This document shows, one piece after another, positions 1-10,844 of a DNA stretch of 64,000 nucleotides. The first letter of the stretch is position 1, and each line of letters opens with the position of its first letter. The translations under genes and the position numbers were made by a program. The notes under the pieces were generated by a model. It worked only from the letters and a program-made list of their open reading frames with translations, was not told the origin of the DNA and searched no databases. This stretch comes from Enterobacter oligotrophicus (lineage in GTDB: Bacteria; Pseudomonadota; Gammaproteobacteria; Enterobacterales; Enterobacteriaceae), in assembly GCF_009176645.1 (NCBI RefSeq), contig NZ_AP019007.1:4278001-4342000 (forward strand). Direction: 5' to 3'.

Positions 1-1971
1 GCCAACCGTCAGCTCAGGCAGCATTGGAAGCTGGTAACGGGTGAACAGCTTAAGCGTCGTGCGAGGCTGCTGCGGGTTAACCGCATTGCCGTCTTCATCT
101 TCCGCAATGTAGCGGCTGCCGCCGAAGGTCAACTGCCAGTTGTCGGTCAATGCGCCGTTCAGCTCAAACTCTACGCCTTTGCTCACCGTACCATCTATCG
201 ATTTATATGCGCTTTGTCCGCCGGAGCCAGGGATGGTGACGCCGGTATTCACCGCAACATTGTCCTGTTCGATGCGGAAGACGGAGAGGGAGGCGGTCAG
301 TCGGGTGTTGAACCAGTCACCTTTCACGCCAGCTTCATAGCTTTTCCCGGTCGTTGGATCGATAAACTTGCTGTTGATATCGCGCTGGCCGGAAGGCTGG
401 AAGATAGAGGTATAGCTCGTGTAGACCGACCACGTATCGTCAATATCGTAAATCAGCCCGGCGTAAGGGGTAACGTCATCAAACTTCGCGTTGCGGATCT
501 CGTCCGGCTTACGCTCCAGATTGTACTTGGCGCTCCACTCGGTATAACGTGCGCCCAGGATCAGGTGAAGCGGGTCGGCCAGGGAAAGGCGCGTGGCGGC
601 ATACACTGATTTCTGACGAATCACGTCACGCTGGTAAAGCGCAAAATCAGACCAGGCGGGATCGGCCAGTTTACCGTTATAATCGTAGATGCTGCCCACA
701 TCCATCAGACCGTAATTGTCATTGACCGGATAAGAGTTGTCATAGTTATTACGCTGACGACTATAGCTACCGCCCAGCATCAGCTCATGCTGACGCCCCA
801 GCAGATCGTATCCACCACGAACGAATGCATCCACCGAGTCCTGTTTACGCTCACCGCGGTTCCAGCCGCCCCATGCGCCCTGATAGAGGGAGGCATCGTA
901 CAAGCCGGTCGTTTTGTCCGGGTAACCATCAATGTACATCAGCTTGCTGTCGAAGTTCGTTTCAGCATGCATGGCGTTAATCTTCGCTTCCCAGCCGTTA
1001 TCAAAACGTTGAGTCAGGTTGGCAAAGACTTTCGTTGAGTCCTTATTGGAATACGTCCAGTCGGCTGCGGTGTTAAAGCCGCGACGGAAATGTGTCTTGC
1101 TGCCATCGCTAAACAGGGAAGGGAAGCCGCCCCAGGTTGGGCTATCTTCTTCACTTTCCTGGTAGTCATAACCCACGGAGAGCGTAGTCGAGTCAGTCAG
1201 GTCGGCATCAACCACACCATAAATAAACTTCTTGCGATAGTGGTTACGCTCAACCCAGGAATCATTATCCTGATAACCCGTGATGACGCGGCCACGCACA
1301 TTGCCTGATTCAGTCAGCGGAGCCTGCAGATCCAGCACGTAGCGCTGTTTGTCCCAGCTACCATAGGTGGCGGATACCGATCCCTTAAACGCTTTACTGT
1401 CGGCATGTTTACGCACCATGTTGACATAAGCGGAAGGGTTACCTGTACCGCTCATCAATCCCGCTGCGCCACGTACTACTTCGATTTTATCGTAGATTGC
1501 CGTATCACCCGCGGTATCGCCAAAGTTCCAGCGGTTATCGAGGAATGTTGGCATATCTTCATAGGCAAAGTTGCTTATGAAGAAACCACGTGCGTAAAAG
1601 TTAGTACGGCTGGTATCAATGCGGGAGGCGCTGACGCCAGTTGTGTTATCCAGAACCTGCCCGATGGTGTTCAGCTCCTGGTCCTGCATACGCTGTTGGC
1701 TAATCACGCTGACGGACTGCGGAATATCGCGCGGTACGAGCAGCAATTTGGTGCCGGTGGTGGTGGTTTTGACGCTGTAGTCCTGATCCTGGCTGGTTGT
1801 TGGGTCCTGCGCGTTATCAAAACCGCCATCAACAACGACAGTATCTTCTGTCTCAGAAGCGGCAAAACTTATAGTAGGCGTCAATGCCATAGCAATGCAG
1901 GCTGCCAGCAACGAAGGTGTTGCGACAGGCTGACGTTGCCCATCCCTGGTATGATTAATGAAAGACATCAT
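1..1971 (-). CDS. fhuE: FhuE, TonB-dependent ferric hydroxamate (coprogen/ferrioxamine/rhodotorulate) receptor, C-terminus cut by the window edge
   Basis: Outer-membrane gated porin importing ferric coprogen-type hydroxamate siderophores with TonB-ExbBD energy. The first 657 codons are present; the stop lies beyond base 1. An N-terminal leader ending ISFA precedes the mature ASETEDTVVV region, followed by the plug-domain stretches RDIPQSVSVISQQRM and GLMSGTGNPSAYVNMVRKHA and by barrel strands such as DPLHLILGARYTEW and DGTVSKGVEFELNGA, all typical of FhuE. Two adjacent ATGs (1971, 1968) could start it. It is transcribed away from hinT. The upstream region has a 15-base element shared with iutA (2058-2072), fitting Fur control. 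Family identity is secure; exact substrate range is inferred. Confidence 0.95.
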   Translation of the reverse strand, partial: MMSFINHTRDGQRQPVATPSLLAACIAMALTPTISFAASETEDTVVVDGGFDNAQDPTTSQDQDYSVKTTTTGTKLLLVPRDIPQSVSVISQQRMQDQELNTIGQVLDNTTGVSASRIDTSRTNFYARGFFISNFAYEDMPTFLDNRWNFGDTAGDTAIYDKIEVVRGAAGLMSGTGNPSAYVNMVRKHADSKAFKGSVSATYGSWDKQRYVLDLQAPLTESGNVRGRVITGYQDNDSWVERNHYRKKFIYGVVDADLTDSTTLSVGYDYQESEEDSPTWGGFPSLFSDGSKTHFRRGFNTAADWTYSNKDSTKVFANLTQRFDNGWEAKINAMHAETNFDSKLMYIDGYPDKTTGLYDASLYQGAWGGWNRGERKQDSVDAFVRGGYDLLGRQHELMLGGSYSRQRNNYDNSYPVNDNYGLMDVGSIYDYNGKLADPAWSDFALYQRDVIRQKSVYAATRLSLADPLHLILGARYTEWSAKYNLERKPDEIRNAKFDDVTPYAGLIYDIDDTWSVYTSYTSIFQPSGQRDINSKFIDPTTGKSYEAGVKGDWFNTRLTASLSVFRIEQDNVAVNTGVTIPGSGGQSAYKSIDGTVSKGVEFELNGALTDNWQLTFGGSRYIAEDEDGNAVNPQQPRTTLKLFTRYQLPMLPELTVG

Positions 1972-2321
1972 CAAACCCTTAATGAATGGTGAAAGTTGTG
2001 TGCGTCAGTCCCGCTAGCACGGGCTGAGGTCGTTTTCTATGTTAAAAATGCGCATGTAAATGCAAATGCGAAATATACGCATTGTGATTAGCGCTGTAAA
2101 CAGATGTTTCAGACGGTTTTGAAATAAGGTTTCAGTGTGTAAGCATGTGTCGGTGGTTACTCTCCAGCCAGCCGGTGTACAAACAGGAAAGAAATCGCGG
2201 GAGAAGGTTGAAAGGACAGGAGAAAGTCGCTCATACTCTTGAATTGCGTCACACAGCAATACAGACGATGTGTGCTAGTCGCGAACGCACCACGCCAGAT
2301 TAAACATAAAAGGAAAAGGCC
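1972..2321. other. fhuE-hinT divergent intergenic region
   Basis: This 350-base gap carries the divergent promoters of fhuE (minus) and hinT (plus). It is AT-rich near 2040-2090, where AAATGCAAATGCGAA lies at 2058-2072 and probably forms part of the fhuE Fur-controlled promoter. A GC-rich inverted repeat at about 2005-2029 would fold in the fhuE leader. A short minus-strand reading frame at 2014-2259 has no recognisable content and is not called. Confidence 0.6.
2058..2072 (-). promoter_or_regulatory. Putative Fur-type element upstream of fhuE
   Basis: The plus strand reads AAATGCAAATGCGAA, identical over 15 bases to the element at 10726-10740 upstream of iutA and in the same orientation relative to its gene. 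Repeated AATGCA-like hexamers resemble degenerate Fur-box units, but the classic GATAAT repeats are not obvious here, so Fur binding is inferred from the shared element and from knowledge that fhuE belongs to the Fur regulon. Confidence 0.5.
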
Positions 2322-2681
2322 ATGGCTGAAGAAACCATTTTCAGTAAAATTATCCGCCGCGAAATTCCGTCGGATATCGTCTATCAGGATGAGCTGGTGA
2401 CGGCTTTCCGGGACATTTCACCGCAGGCACCGACGCACATCCTTATCATTCCCAATATTCTGATTCCTACCGTAAATGATGTGAAAACCGAGCATGAAGT
2501 GGCATTAGGCCGTATGCTTACGGTGGCAGCGAAAATCGCTGAGCAGGAAGGCATTGCTGAAGACGGTTATCGTCTGATCATGAACTGCAACCGTCATGGC
2601 GGTCAGGAAGTTTACCATATTCATATGCATCTGCTGGGCGGGCGTCCGCTGGGACCGATGCTTGCACATAAAGGTCTTTGA
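2322..2681 (+). CDS. hinT: HinT, purine nucleoside phosphoramidase (HIT family)
   Basis: Cytoplasmic HIT-family hydrolase of AMP-lysine and other nucleoside phosphoramidates. The 119-residue protein has the full length expected, and the histidine triad H99-I-H101-M-H103 is followed by LLGGRPLG, as in E. coli HinT. The start ATG follows an AAAAGGAAAAGG ribosome-binding site. It heads a tightly packed plus-strand run hinT-ycfL-lpoB-thiK-nagZ-ycfP; ycfL begins 2 bases after the stop. Confidence 0.97.
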   Translation: MAEETIFSKIIRREIPSDIVYQDELVTAFRDISPQAPTHILIIPNILIPTVNDVKTEHEVALGRMLTVAAKIAEQEGIAEDGYRLIMNCNRHGGQEVYHIHMHLLGGRPLGPMLAHKGL

Positions 2682-2682
2682 C

Positions 2683-3057
2683 ATGTTAAGAGGGCGTATT
2701 GCGGCGTTGATGATGACGCTGGTGATGGTGGGGTGCAGTACGCGTCCTGCGATCCCGGTCAGCGATGAACAGACGCTGGTGATGGAGTCCTCCGTGCTTG
2801 CGGCTGGCATCACGGCAGAGCAACCTTCGCTGACGATCGGCGAAATCCAGCCTTCTGCCTCCTCTACGCTCTATAACGAAAGACATGAGCCCGTTACGCT
2901 ACATTACCGTTTCTACTGGTACGACGTAAGAGGTCTTGAAATGCACCCGCTTGAAGCGCCGCGCAGCGTAACGATACCGGCAAGATCGTCGGTCACGCTC
3001 TATGGCAGTGCCAACTTCCTGGGTGCTCATAAGGTAAGACTTTATCTTTATCTGTAA
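2683..3057 (+). CDS. ycfL: YcfL, DUF1425 outer-membrane-type lipoprotein
   Basis: Small 124-residue predicted lipoprotein. The N-terminus MLRGRIAALMMTLVMVGCS has a short hydrophobic segment ending in a lipobox with Cys18 as the lipidation site. The rest contains the family's ASSTLYNERHEPVTLHYRFYWYD and GSANFLGAHKVRLYLYL segments. A longer in-frame start at 2596 would run through hinT and remove the signal peptide, so the ATG at 2683 is preferred. Function is unknown; it sits directly before lpoB in what looks like one transcription unit. Confidence 0.92.
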   Translation: MLRGRIAALMMTLVMVGCSTRPAIPVSDEQTLVMESSVLAAGITAEQPSLTIGEIQPSASSTLYNERHEPVTLHYRFYWYDVRGLEMHPLEAPRSVTIPARSSVTLYGSANFLGAHKVRLYLYL

Positions 3058-3067
3058 GGAGTGAATC

Positions 3068-3695
3068 TTGATTAAAAATATGAGCCGTTATGCGCTCCTG
3101 AGTGCGTTTGCACTCTTCCTTGCAGGGTGTGTGACGCGAACGGAACAGCCTGCTCCGGTGGAAGAGGCGAAACCGGGGACGGAACAACCGACACAGCCGA
3201 CACAACCTGTGCCAACGGTGCCCTCTGTTCCAGCCATTCCGGCGCAGCCTGGTCCGATTGAGCATCAGGATGAAACGGCGCAACCCACGCCGCGCGTGCG
3301 CCACTATGACTGGAACGGCGCAATGCAACCGATGGTGGGTAAAATGCTACAGGCACAAGGTGTTACGCCGGGCAGCGTGTTGCTGGTGGATAGCGTAAAT
3401 AACCGCACAAACGGTTCGCTGAATGCGGGTGAAGCAACGGAAACCCTGCGTAATGCGCTGGCAAATAACGGTAAATTTACGCTGGTTTCTGCGCAGCAGC
3501 TGGCGGTGGCTAAACAACAGCTGGGCTTGTCGCCACAGGATAGCCTCGGCTCTCGCAGCAAAGCGATCGGTATTGCCCGTAACGTTGGCGCGCAGTATGT
3601 GCTTTACTCTAACGCCACCGGCAATGTGAATACCCCGGCGCTGCAGATGCAGTTGATGCTGGTTCAGACAGGCGAGATTATCTGGTCAGGTAAAG

Positions 3696-3715
<20 letters not shown>
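3068..3715 (+). CDS. lpoB: LpoB, lipoprotein activator of penicillin-binding protein PBP1B
   Basis: Outer-membrane lipoprotein that reaches through peptidoglycan to stimulate PBP1B (MrcB). The signal peptide ends LFLAGC with Cys21 as the lipidated residue. A Pro/Gln-rich linker follows (about residues 30-70), then the globular domain with [23 protein letters not shown] and [20 protein letters not shown]. The start is taken as TTG at 3068 because AAGGAG lies 6-7 bases upstream; the ATG at 3080 is too far from it. The 3' end overlaps thiK by 20 bases. Confidence 0.95.
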
Positions 3716-5557
<1,842 letters not shown>

Positions 5558-5591
5558 TCCCTCCCGGAAGGCGTAGCGTGGTGAGAAGACA

Positions 5592-6134
5592 ATGATCATC
5601 TATTTACACGGTTTTGATTCAAACAGTCCTGGTAATCATGAGAAGGTGCTGCAGCTGCAGTTTATCGATCCGGATGTTCGGCTGATCAGCTACAGCACGC
5701 GCCATCCGAAACATGATATGCAGCATTTGCTGAAAGAAGTGGACAAAATGCTGCAGCTTAACGTCGACGATCGCCCGCTAATTTGCGGCGTGGGGCTGGG
5801 GGGATACTGGGCTGAGCGCATCGGGTTCCTGTGCGATATTCGTCAGGTGATTTTCAACCCGAACCTGTTCCCGAATGAGAACATGGAAGGCAAGATTGAC
5901 CGCCCGGAGGAGTATGCCGACATCGCGACAAAATGCGTCAGTAACTTCCGTGAAAAAAATCGCGATCGCTGTCTGGTGATCCTCTCCCGTAACGACGAAG
6001 CGCTCAGCAGCACGCGTGCGGCGGATTTGCTGCACCATTTTTATGAAATTGTCTGGGATGAAGAGCAGACCCACAAATTCAAGAATATCTCTCCGCACCT
6101 GCAGCGCATCAAAGCCTTTAAAACGCTGGGCTAA
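5592..6134 (+). CDS. ycfP: YcfP, UPF0227 esterase-like alpha/beta protein
   Basis: Protein of 180 residues, the family's normal length. The N-terminus [19 protein letters not shown] has the HGF(D)S motif of small alpha/beta hydrolases, and [13 protein letters not shown] sits where a nucleophile elbow would be, with Gly/Leu instead of the usual Ser, so esterase activity is doubtful. It lies 34 bases after nagZ and is followed by a terminator hairpin at 6157-6186, closing the operon. Biochemical role unknown. Confidence 0.92.
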   Translation: MIIYLHGFDSNSPGNHEKVLQLQFIDPDVRLISYSTRHPKHDMQHLLKEVDKMLQLNVDDRPLICGVGLGGYWAERIGFLCDIRQVIFNPNLFPNENMEGKIDRPEEYADIATKCVSNFREKNRDRCLVILSRNDEALSSTRAADLLHHFYEIVWDEEQTHKFKNISPHLQRIKAFKTLG

Positions 6135-6156
6135 CAAACGTCTCACCTTTCCTCAG

Positions 6157-6186
6157 GCCCGGCCGCGAACGCGTGCCGGGCTTTCT
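6157..6186 (+). terminator. Rho-independent terminator after ycfP
   Basis: A GC-rich stem (GCCCGGC ... TGCCGGGC) closes around CGCGAACGCG and is followed by TTTCTTTTT. It ends the hinT-ycfP unit before the ndh promoter region. Confidence 0.75.
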
Positions 6187-6223
6187 TTTTCGTCAGATTT
6201 GTCTACTTTTAAGCCATCAAAAC

Positions 6224-6237
6224 TTGATGCATATCAA
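6224..6237 (+). promoter_or_regulatory. FNR box upstream of ndh
   Basis: TTGATGCATATCAA matches the FNR consensus TTGAT-N4-ATCAA at all ten specified positions. In E. coli, ndh is repressed anaerobically by FNR from a site just like this, followed by the same TTTTGGTATGACC run seen here from 6238. A -10-like TTATTCT lies near 6266-6272, placing the box upstream of the core promoter. Confidence 0.85.
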
Positions 6238-6372
6238 TTTTGGTATGACCAATGCGCCTGACGTGTTATTCTCAATGCACCTGAATGGTTTCAGTGCTGT
6301 AACCTGTTGTTAATTAAGGGTTATTTTTATAACTTTTAATTAACAATTGGTTAATAATTTGAGGGGGTCACG

Positions 6373-7677
6373 TTGACTACGCCATTGAAAAAGATAGTGA
6401 TTGTAGGCGGTGGTGCTGGCGGGCTGGAGCTGGCGACACAGCTGGGTAAAAAGCTGGGTCGCGGCAAGAAGGCCAAAATTACGCTGGTGGATCGCAACCA
6501 TAGTCACCTGTGGAAACCGTTACTGCATGAAGTGGCGACGGGGTCGCTGGATGAAGGTGTGGACGCGTTGAGCTATCTGGCGCATGCACGCAATCACCAT
6601 TTCCAGTTCCAGCTGGGTTCAGTGGTGGACATCAATCGCGAAAGCAAAACCATTACGCTTGCTGAGCTGCGTGACGACAAAGGCGAACTGCTGGTGCCTG
6701 AGCGTAAACTGCCGTACGACACGCTGGTGATGGCGCTGGGCAGCACCTCAAACGATTTCAATACGCCGGGCGTGAAAGAGCACTGCATCTTCCTCGATAA
6801 TCCGCATCAGGCGCGTCGTTTCCATCAGGAAATGCTAAACCTGTTCCTGAAATACACCAGTAATATGGGTGCGAACGGCAAAGTAAACATCGCCATTGTG
6901 GGCGGTGGTGCGACGGGCGTTGAGCTGTCTGCTGAGCTGCATAACGCAGTGAAACAACTGCACAGCTACGGTTACAAAGGGCTGACGAACGACGCGCTGA
7001 ACGTCACGCTGGTAGAAGCGGGCGAACGTATTCTGCCTGCGCTTCCTCCGCGTATTTCTGGTGCAGCGCACAGCGAGCTGACCAAACTGGGTGTACGCGT
7101 GTTGACGCAAACCATGGTGACCAGCGCGGACGAAGGCGGCCTGCACACCAAAGATGGCGAGTACATTGAAGCGGACCTGATGGTCTGGGCGGCGGGAATC
7201 AAAGCCCCTGATTTCATGAAAGACATCGGCGGGCTGGAAACCAACCGCATTAACCAGCTGGTGACCGAGCCGACGCTGCAAACCACGCGTGATCCGGAAA
7301 TTTACGCAATCGGCGACTGTGCATCCTGTGCCCGTCCGGAAGGCGGATTTGTCCCGCCACGTGCTCAGGCCGCTCACCAGATGGCAAGCCTTGTACTGCA
7401 TAACATTCTGGCGCAGATCAAAGGCAAGCCGATGAAAGCGTATGTCTATAAAGACCATGGTTCACTGGTCTCGCTCTCTAACTTCTCCACCGTGGGCAGC
7501 CTGATGGGTAACCTGATGCGCGGCTCCATGATGGTAGAAGGGCGCATCGCGCGCTTTGTGTACATCTCGCTGTACCGTATGCACCAGATTGCGCTGCACG
7601 GATACTTTAAAACCGGCCTGATGATGCTGGTTGGCAGAATCAACCGCGTGATCCGTCCGCGCCTCAAACTGCACTAA
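6373..7677 (+). CDS. ndh: Ndh, type II NADH:quinone oxidoreductase (NDH-2)
   Basis: Single-subunit, non-proton-pumping membrane-associated flavoenzyme passing electrons from NADH to ubiquinone. The 434 residues match E. coli. Two Rossmann motifs are visible: [14 protein letters not shown] near residue 10 (FAD) and [17 protein letters not shown] near residue 175 (NADH), plus [11 protein letters not shown] and the C-terminal amphipathic region with basic and hydrophobic residues for membrane binding. The start is TTG (TTG ACT ACG), as in E. coli, behind GAGGGGG. Controlled by FNR (6224-6237). Confidence 0.97.
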   Translation: MTTPLKKIVIVGGGAGGLELATQLGKKLGRGKKAKITLVDRNHSHLWKPLLHEVATGSLDEGVDALSYLAHARNHHFQFQLGSVVDINRESKTITLAELRDDKGELLVPERKLPYDTLVMALGSTSNDFNTPGVKEHCIFLDNPHQARRFHQEMLNLFLKYTSNMGANGKVNIAIVGGGATGVELSAELHNAVKQLHSYGYKGLTNDALNVTLVEAGERILPALPPRISGAAHSELTKLGVRVLTQTMVTSADEGGLHTKDGEYIEADLMVWAAGIKAPDFMKDIGGLETNRINQLVTEPTLQTTRDPEIYAIGDCASCARPEGGFVPPRAQAAHQMASLVLHNILAQIKGKPMKAYVYKDHGSLVSLSNFSTVGSLMGNLMRGSMMVEGRIARFVYISLYRMHQIALHGYFKTGLMMLVGRINRVIRPRLKLH

Positions 7678-7686
7678 TCTTTGACT

Positions 7687-7714
7687 CCCTCCGGGCCCTC
7701 CGGAGGGTTTTTTT
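7687..7714 (+). terminator. Rho-independent terminator after ndh
   Basis: CCCTCCGG (7687-7694) pairs with CCGGAGGG (7700-7707) around a 5-base loop and is followed by seven T. Confidence 0.9.
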
Positions 7715-7871
7715 AGCATATCGTGCTGCTCATCTTCGATTGGGTGCTTAAGAGTTCTCTTAAATACGATATATCCCCCCTTGTACGCCCTTTTTTTGAT
7801 CCTTTATCTGATTGGCGACGACTCTCCTTCATTGCAAAATTGTTACCAATAGCAACAAAGGAGGAAGTCCC

Positions 7872-8411
7872 GTGAATAAATCAATGTTGGCGGGTATAGG
7901 GATTGGCGTAGCTGCTGCGTTAGGTGTGGCTGCGGTTGCCAGTCTCAATGTGCTTGATCGCGGCCCGCAGTACGCACAGGTTGTTTCTGCCACACCAATT
8001 AAAGAGACGGTAAAAACGCCTCGCCAGGAGTGCCGTAATGTTTCTGTCACTCATCGTCGTCCGGTACAGGATGAAAACCGCATCGCCGGGTCTGTTCTGG
8101 GGGCGGTAGCAGGTGGCGTAATCGGTCACCAGTTTGGCGGTGGCCGTGGTAAAGATGTGGCGACCGTGGTTGGCGCACTGGGTGGTGGTTATGCCGGTAA
8201 CCAGGTGCAGGGCGCAATGCAGAATAACGACACTTACACGACGACTCAGCAGCGCTGTAAAACGGTCTATGACAAGTCGGAAAAAATGCTGGGTTACGAT
8301 GTCACATACAAAATTGGTGACCAGCAGGGAAAAATTCGTATGGATAAGGACCCTGGCACACAGATCCCGCTGGACGGCAATGGCCAGCTGGTACTGAATA
8401 ACAACGTGTAA
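7872..8411 (+). CDS. ycfJ: YcfJ, glycine-zipper (17 kDa antigen-like) protein
   Basis: Protein of 179 residues with an N-terminal hydrophobic segment (MLAGIGIGVAAALGVAAVA) and a Gly-rich region AGSVLGAVAGGVIGHQFGGG typical of glycine-zipper envelope proteins. It ends with KMLGYDVTYKIGDQQGKIRMD. Start is GTG at 7872, with AGGAGG just upstream; the earlier in-frame ATG at 7812 lacks a ribosome-binding site. No lipobox is seen, so it is probably an inner-membrane-anchored or secreted protein. Function unproven; linked in E. coli to biofilm and stress expression. Confidence 0.9.
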   Translation: MNKSMLAGIGIGVAAALGVAAVASLNVLDRGPQYAQVVSATPIKETVKTPRQECRNVSVTHRRPVQDENRIAGSVLGAVAGGVIGHQFGGGRGKDVATVVGALGGGYAGNQVQGAMQNNDTYTTTQQRCKTVYDKSEKMLGYDVTYKIGDQQGKIRMDKDPGTQIPLDGNGQLVLNNNV

Positions 8412-8432
8412 AAAAAGCGGTTCTCTGAACTT

Positions 8433-8468
8433 AGCTCCTCAGACGCTCAGGCTGAGGAGCTTTTTTTT
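8433..8468 (+). terminator. Rho-independent terminator after ycfJ
   Basis: GCTCCTCAG ... CTGAGGAGC stem followed by eight T. It ends immediately before the convergent iutA stop codon at 8471. The opposite strand has no U-run directly after the stem, so it mainly serves ycfJ. Confidence 0.85.
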
Positions 8469-8470
8469 GC

Positions 8471-10666
8471 TCAGAAAGTCAGCGCGTAGTTGAGACCAAA
8501 GGTACGCCCGCGTCCTTTATACTCATATAACGCGGCGTTGCCATAGGTTGGGCTATAGAGTAGTGGCGCGCGCTGGCCCCAGACGGTGGTGTACTGTTTA
8601 TCCAGCAGATTTTCGATGCTAAACGACAATTTGCCCACCGGAAGCTGGTAGCTGCTCAGGAAATCAACCGTGTTGTAGCCATCGATTTTATTCCCGGCTG
8701 CATCGGTAAGATCAAAGGTTTGTTGTGTCTGAAGGCGCAGCGACCATGGCTCCGGTGCCCAGCCAACGTAGGCTGTGGCTTTCGACGGTGACGCCTGAGT
8801 GACATCCCATTTTTCCCACGATCCGTCAGTTTTGATTTCTGATTTCACCACGTTGATGTTACCCCCTACGCTCCAGGTGCTGTCAGGGATAAAGTAATCC
8901 ACTGCGCCTTCCACGCCATAGATACGGCGCTTCAGTGAATTCACGTCAATGGTCATGTCGCTGCGATTGATGTCGATAGATTTGTCAGACAGAGAGTAAT
9001 AAGCCGCGATCTGGGTACGCAGGTTATTGCCGGTGTAGCGCCAGCCCAGCTCATAAGAATCGACCTTGATGCCTTCGAGTTTGGCATCATTCGGGTTCAC
9101 GCTTTTCAGCAGCGCGAGATGGCCCTGGGCATCGGCTTTTGCATAAGAACCGTTACCGTAGTATTTGCCCGGATCGGGCAGTTCCACGCCCTGGGAGAAG
9201 TTAAACCAGACCTGCTGACGCTCCGTAAGATGCGCAAGAAGCCCGGCGTTAAACAGCACATTGTCGTAATCGGTTTTACCGCCAGGGATCGCGTCAGCCG
9301 ATGTCGCGTTGCCATTGGCAATCGCCTGTTGCTGTGAATAGCCGATAAAGTCGTCTACGCGGTTTTCAGTCCACTGATAACGAACGCCGCCGCTCAGGGT
9401 GAAGATATCGTTAATGTCGTAGCTGTTTTGCAGGAACGGCGCAACGTTTGTGATGCTATATCCCGGATAGCGGCCGGTCGTGTAAACAGATGTGTTGTTC
9501 ATCCCACCGGACGGAACCGAGTTTGCCAGATCAAAGAACATCTGGTTGGAATCAAAGGCTTCGTGATCCGCATCAATACCCCAAGTGATCTGCCAGCCAT
9601 CAAGCGGCGTGCTGTTCAACGTCAGTTTTGCGCCGTACTGATCGGTGTTCTGCTCTGAGGCCGCGAAACTGGTGACGTTCTTGTCCTTATCCAGGGTAGG
9701 GAAGGGATAGAAACGCAGGGATTCGTCGCGATAGTAAATTTGCCCGACCAGCTCCTGCCCCCAGAAATCGGCATCCGAGTATTGCAGGCTGATCAGGTGA
9801 CGCTCTGTCCCCGGAATGCGGTCGGAGCTAAAACCACTGCGGGTGCGGGCTGTTCCATTCCCGGTGACGGCGCTCATGTTTTTATCGAGATATAGCCCGT
9901 AATCATCGTCACCCTGGCTTTTATAGTACTGGGTCACCACCTGCAACTGCCGCGTCTCGTTAATCTCAATGGTGCCGGTTCCCATCACGTCGAGACGGTC
10001 AGAGTGCTGTAACCCTGTCTGAGTGTTATCAAAGGTAAGGGCATCGCCGTTCCCGTCATACCAGCCGCCAAAACGCTGATATGCAATGGAAAGACGACCG
10101 GATGCGTGGTCGTTCCCTCCGCTGACGGCGGTCGCCACACGTTCGTCGTGGTCGTTGCTATTGTTGAACCCCGTTTTGCTGCCCAGTTCCAGATCGACTT
10201 CCGTCTCCGGTTGACCTTTTTTAGTCACGATATTGATCAGGCCACCCGTACTGCCACCACCATAAAGTGCAGTTGAGCCGGAGATGACTTCGATGTGATC
10301 GACGTTAAAGGGGTCAATAGAATCGAGCTGACGGCTGTCGGTGCGCGACGAGTTCAGGCGTACACCATCCACCAGCACCACGATGGCGCGACCGCGCATA
10401 TTCATCCCGTAATTGGTACGCCCCTGGCTGCTGACATCCATCCCTGGGATCAACTGCCCGAGAATATCCTTAAACTCTTTGCCGCCCTGAACCTGCTGTT
10501 CAATCTCCTGGCCTTCTATTATCCAGGTGGTCTGTGCCATTTCGGCCACCGTGCGGTGGCTACGGTTGGCGCTGACGACCAGGCTCTCTTCATTGGTTTG
10601 TTCGGCATACAGCGGCATTGCGATAGACAGCAATATTGGGTTGAGCACCCAGAGGTTTTTCTTCAT
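8471..10666 (-). CDS. iutA: IutA-type TonB-dependent ferric aerobactin receptor
   Basis: Outer-membrane receptor for ferric aerobactin. About 731 residues: signal peptide MKKNLWVLNPILLSIAMPLYAEQ, TonB-box-like ESLVVSANRS, plug domain with TVAEMAQTTWIIEGQE and NYGMNMRGRAIVVLVDGVRLN and GGSTGGLINIVTKKGQPET, and a 22-strand barrel ending GRTFGLNYALTF. These segments match IutA as I recall it. Three tandem ATGs occur; AAGGA is best spaced to the third (10666). No iucABCD genes adjoin it, so it would take up aerobactin made elsewhere or by other cells. It lies between ycfJ and comR, adjacent in E. coli, so it is an insertion there. A Fur box precedes it. Confidence 0.88.
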   Translation of the reverse strand: MKKNLWVLNPILLSIAMPLYAEQTNEESLVVSANRSHRTVAEMAQTTWIIEGQEIEQQVQGGKEFKDILGQLIPGMDVSSQGRTNYGMNMRGRAIVVLVDGVRLNSSRTDSRQLDSIDPFNVDHIEVISGSTALYGGGSTGGLINIVTKKGQPETEVDLELGSKTGFNNSNDHDERVATAVSGGNDHASGRLSIAYQRFGGWYDGNGDALTFDNTQTGLQHSDRLDVMGTGTIEINETRQLQVVTQYYKSQGDDDYGLYLDKNMSAVTGNGTARTRSGFSSDRIPGTERHLISLQYSDADFWGQELVGQIYYRDESLRFYPFPTLDKDKNVTSFAASEQNTDQYGAKLTLNSTPLDGWQITWGIDADHEAFDSNQMFFDLANSVPSGGMNNTSVYTTGRYPGYSITNVAPFLQNSYDINDIFTLSGGVRYQWTENRVDDFIGYSQQQAIANGNATSADAIPGGKTDYDNVLFNAGLLAHLTERQQVWFNFSQGVELPDPGKYYGNGSYAKADAQGHLALLKSVNPNDAKLEGIKVDSYELGWRYTGNNLRTQIAAYYSLSDKSIDINRSDMTIDVNSLKRRIYGVEGAVDYFIPDSTWSVGGNINVVKSEIKTDGSWEKWDVTQASPSKATAYVGWAPEPWSLRLQTQQTFDLTDAAGNKIDGYNTVDFLSSYQLPVGKLSFSIENLLDKQYTTVWGQRAPLLYSPTYGNAALYEYKGRGRTFGLNYALTF

Positions 10667-10725
10667 CATCATTCCTTATTGAGCATTCGCTCTTTTATTG
10701 GCAGGTCATTGTCTAACAAATAAAA

Positions 10726-10740
10726 AAATGCAAATGCGAA
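10726..10740 (-). promoter_or_regulatory. 15-base element shared with the fhuE promoter
   Basis: AAATGCAAATGCGAA, the exact copy of the sequence at 2058-2072, about 60 bases before the iutA start and just downstream of the clear Fur box. Two iron-uptake genes carrying the same element in the same orientation suggests common Fur control, probably as an extended Fur-binding array. Confidence 0.55.
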
Positions 10741-10747
10741 TACTGCC

Positions 10748-10766
10748 GATAATAAAAATCATTATC
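10748..10766 (-). promoter_or_regulatory. Fur box upstream of iutA
   Basis: GATAATAAAAATCATTATC matches the 19-base Fur consensus GATAATGATAATCATTATC at 17 positions. It lies about 80-100 bases upstream of the iutA start, where a repressor would block the promoter when iron is plentiful. Confidence 0.88.
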
Positions 10767-10844
10767 AACCTGAGAAAATAAAAGGGTAATGATGAAAAGA
10801 GAGGTGGGGGAGCAGTGAGGAAGGGCGGCGAACCGCCCGGACGA

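Noticed and set aside
2014..2259. 81-codon minus-strand frame upstream of fhuE
   Set aside because: Lies in the promoter region, has no ribosome-binding site and no recognisable protein features.
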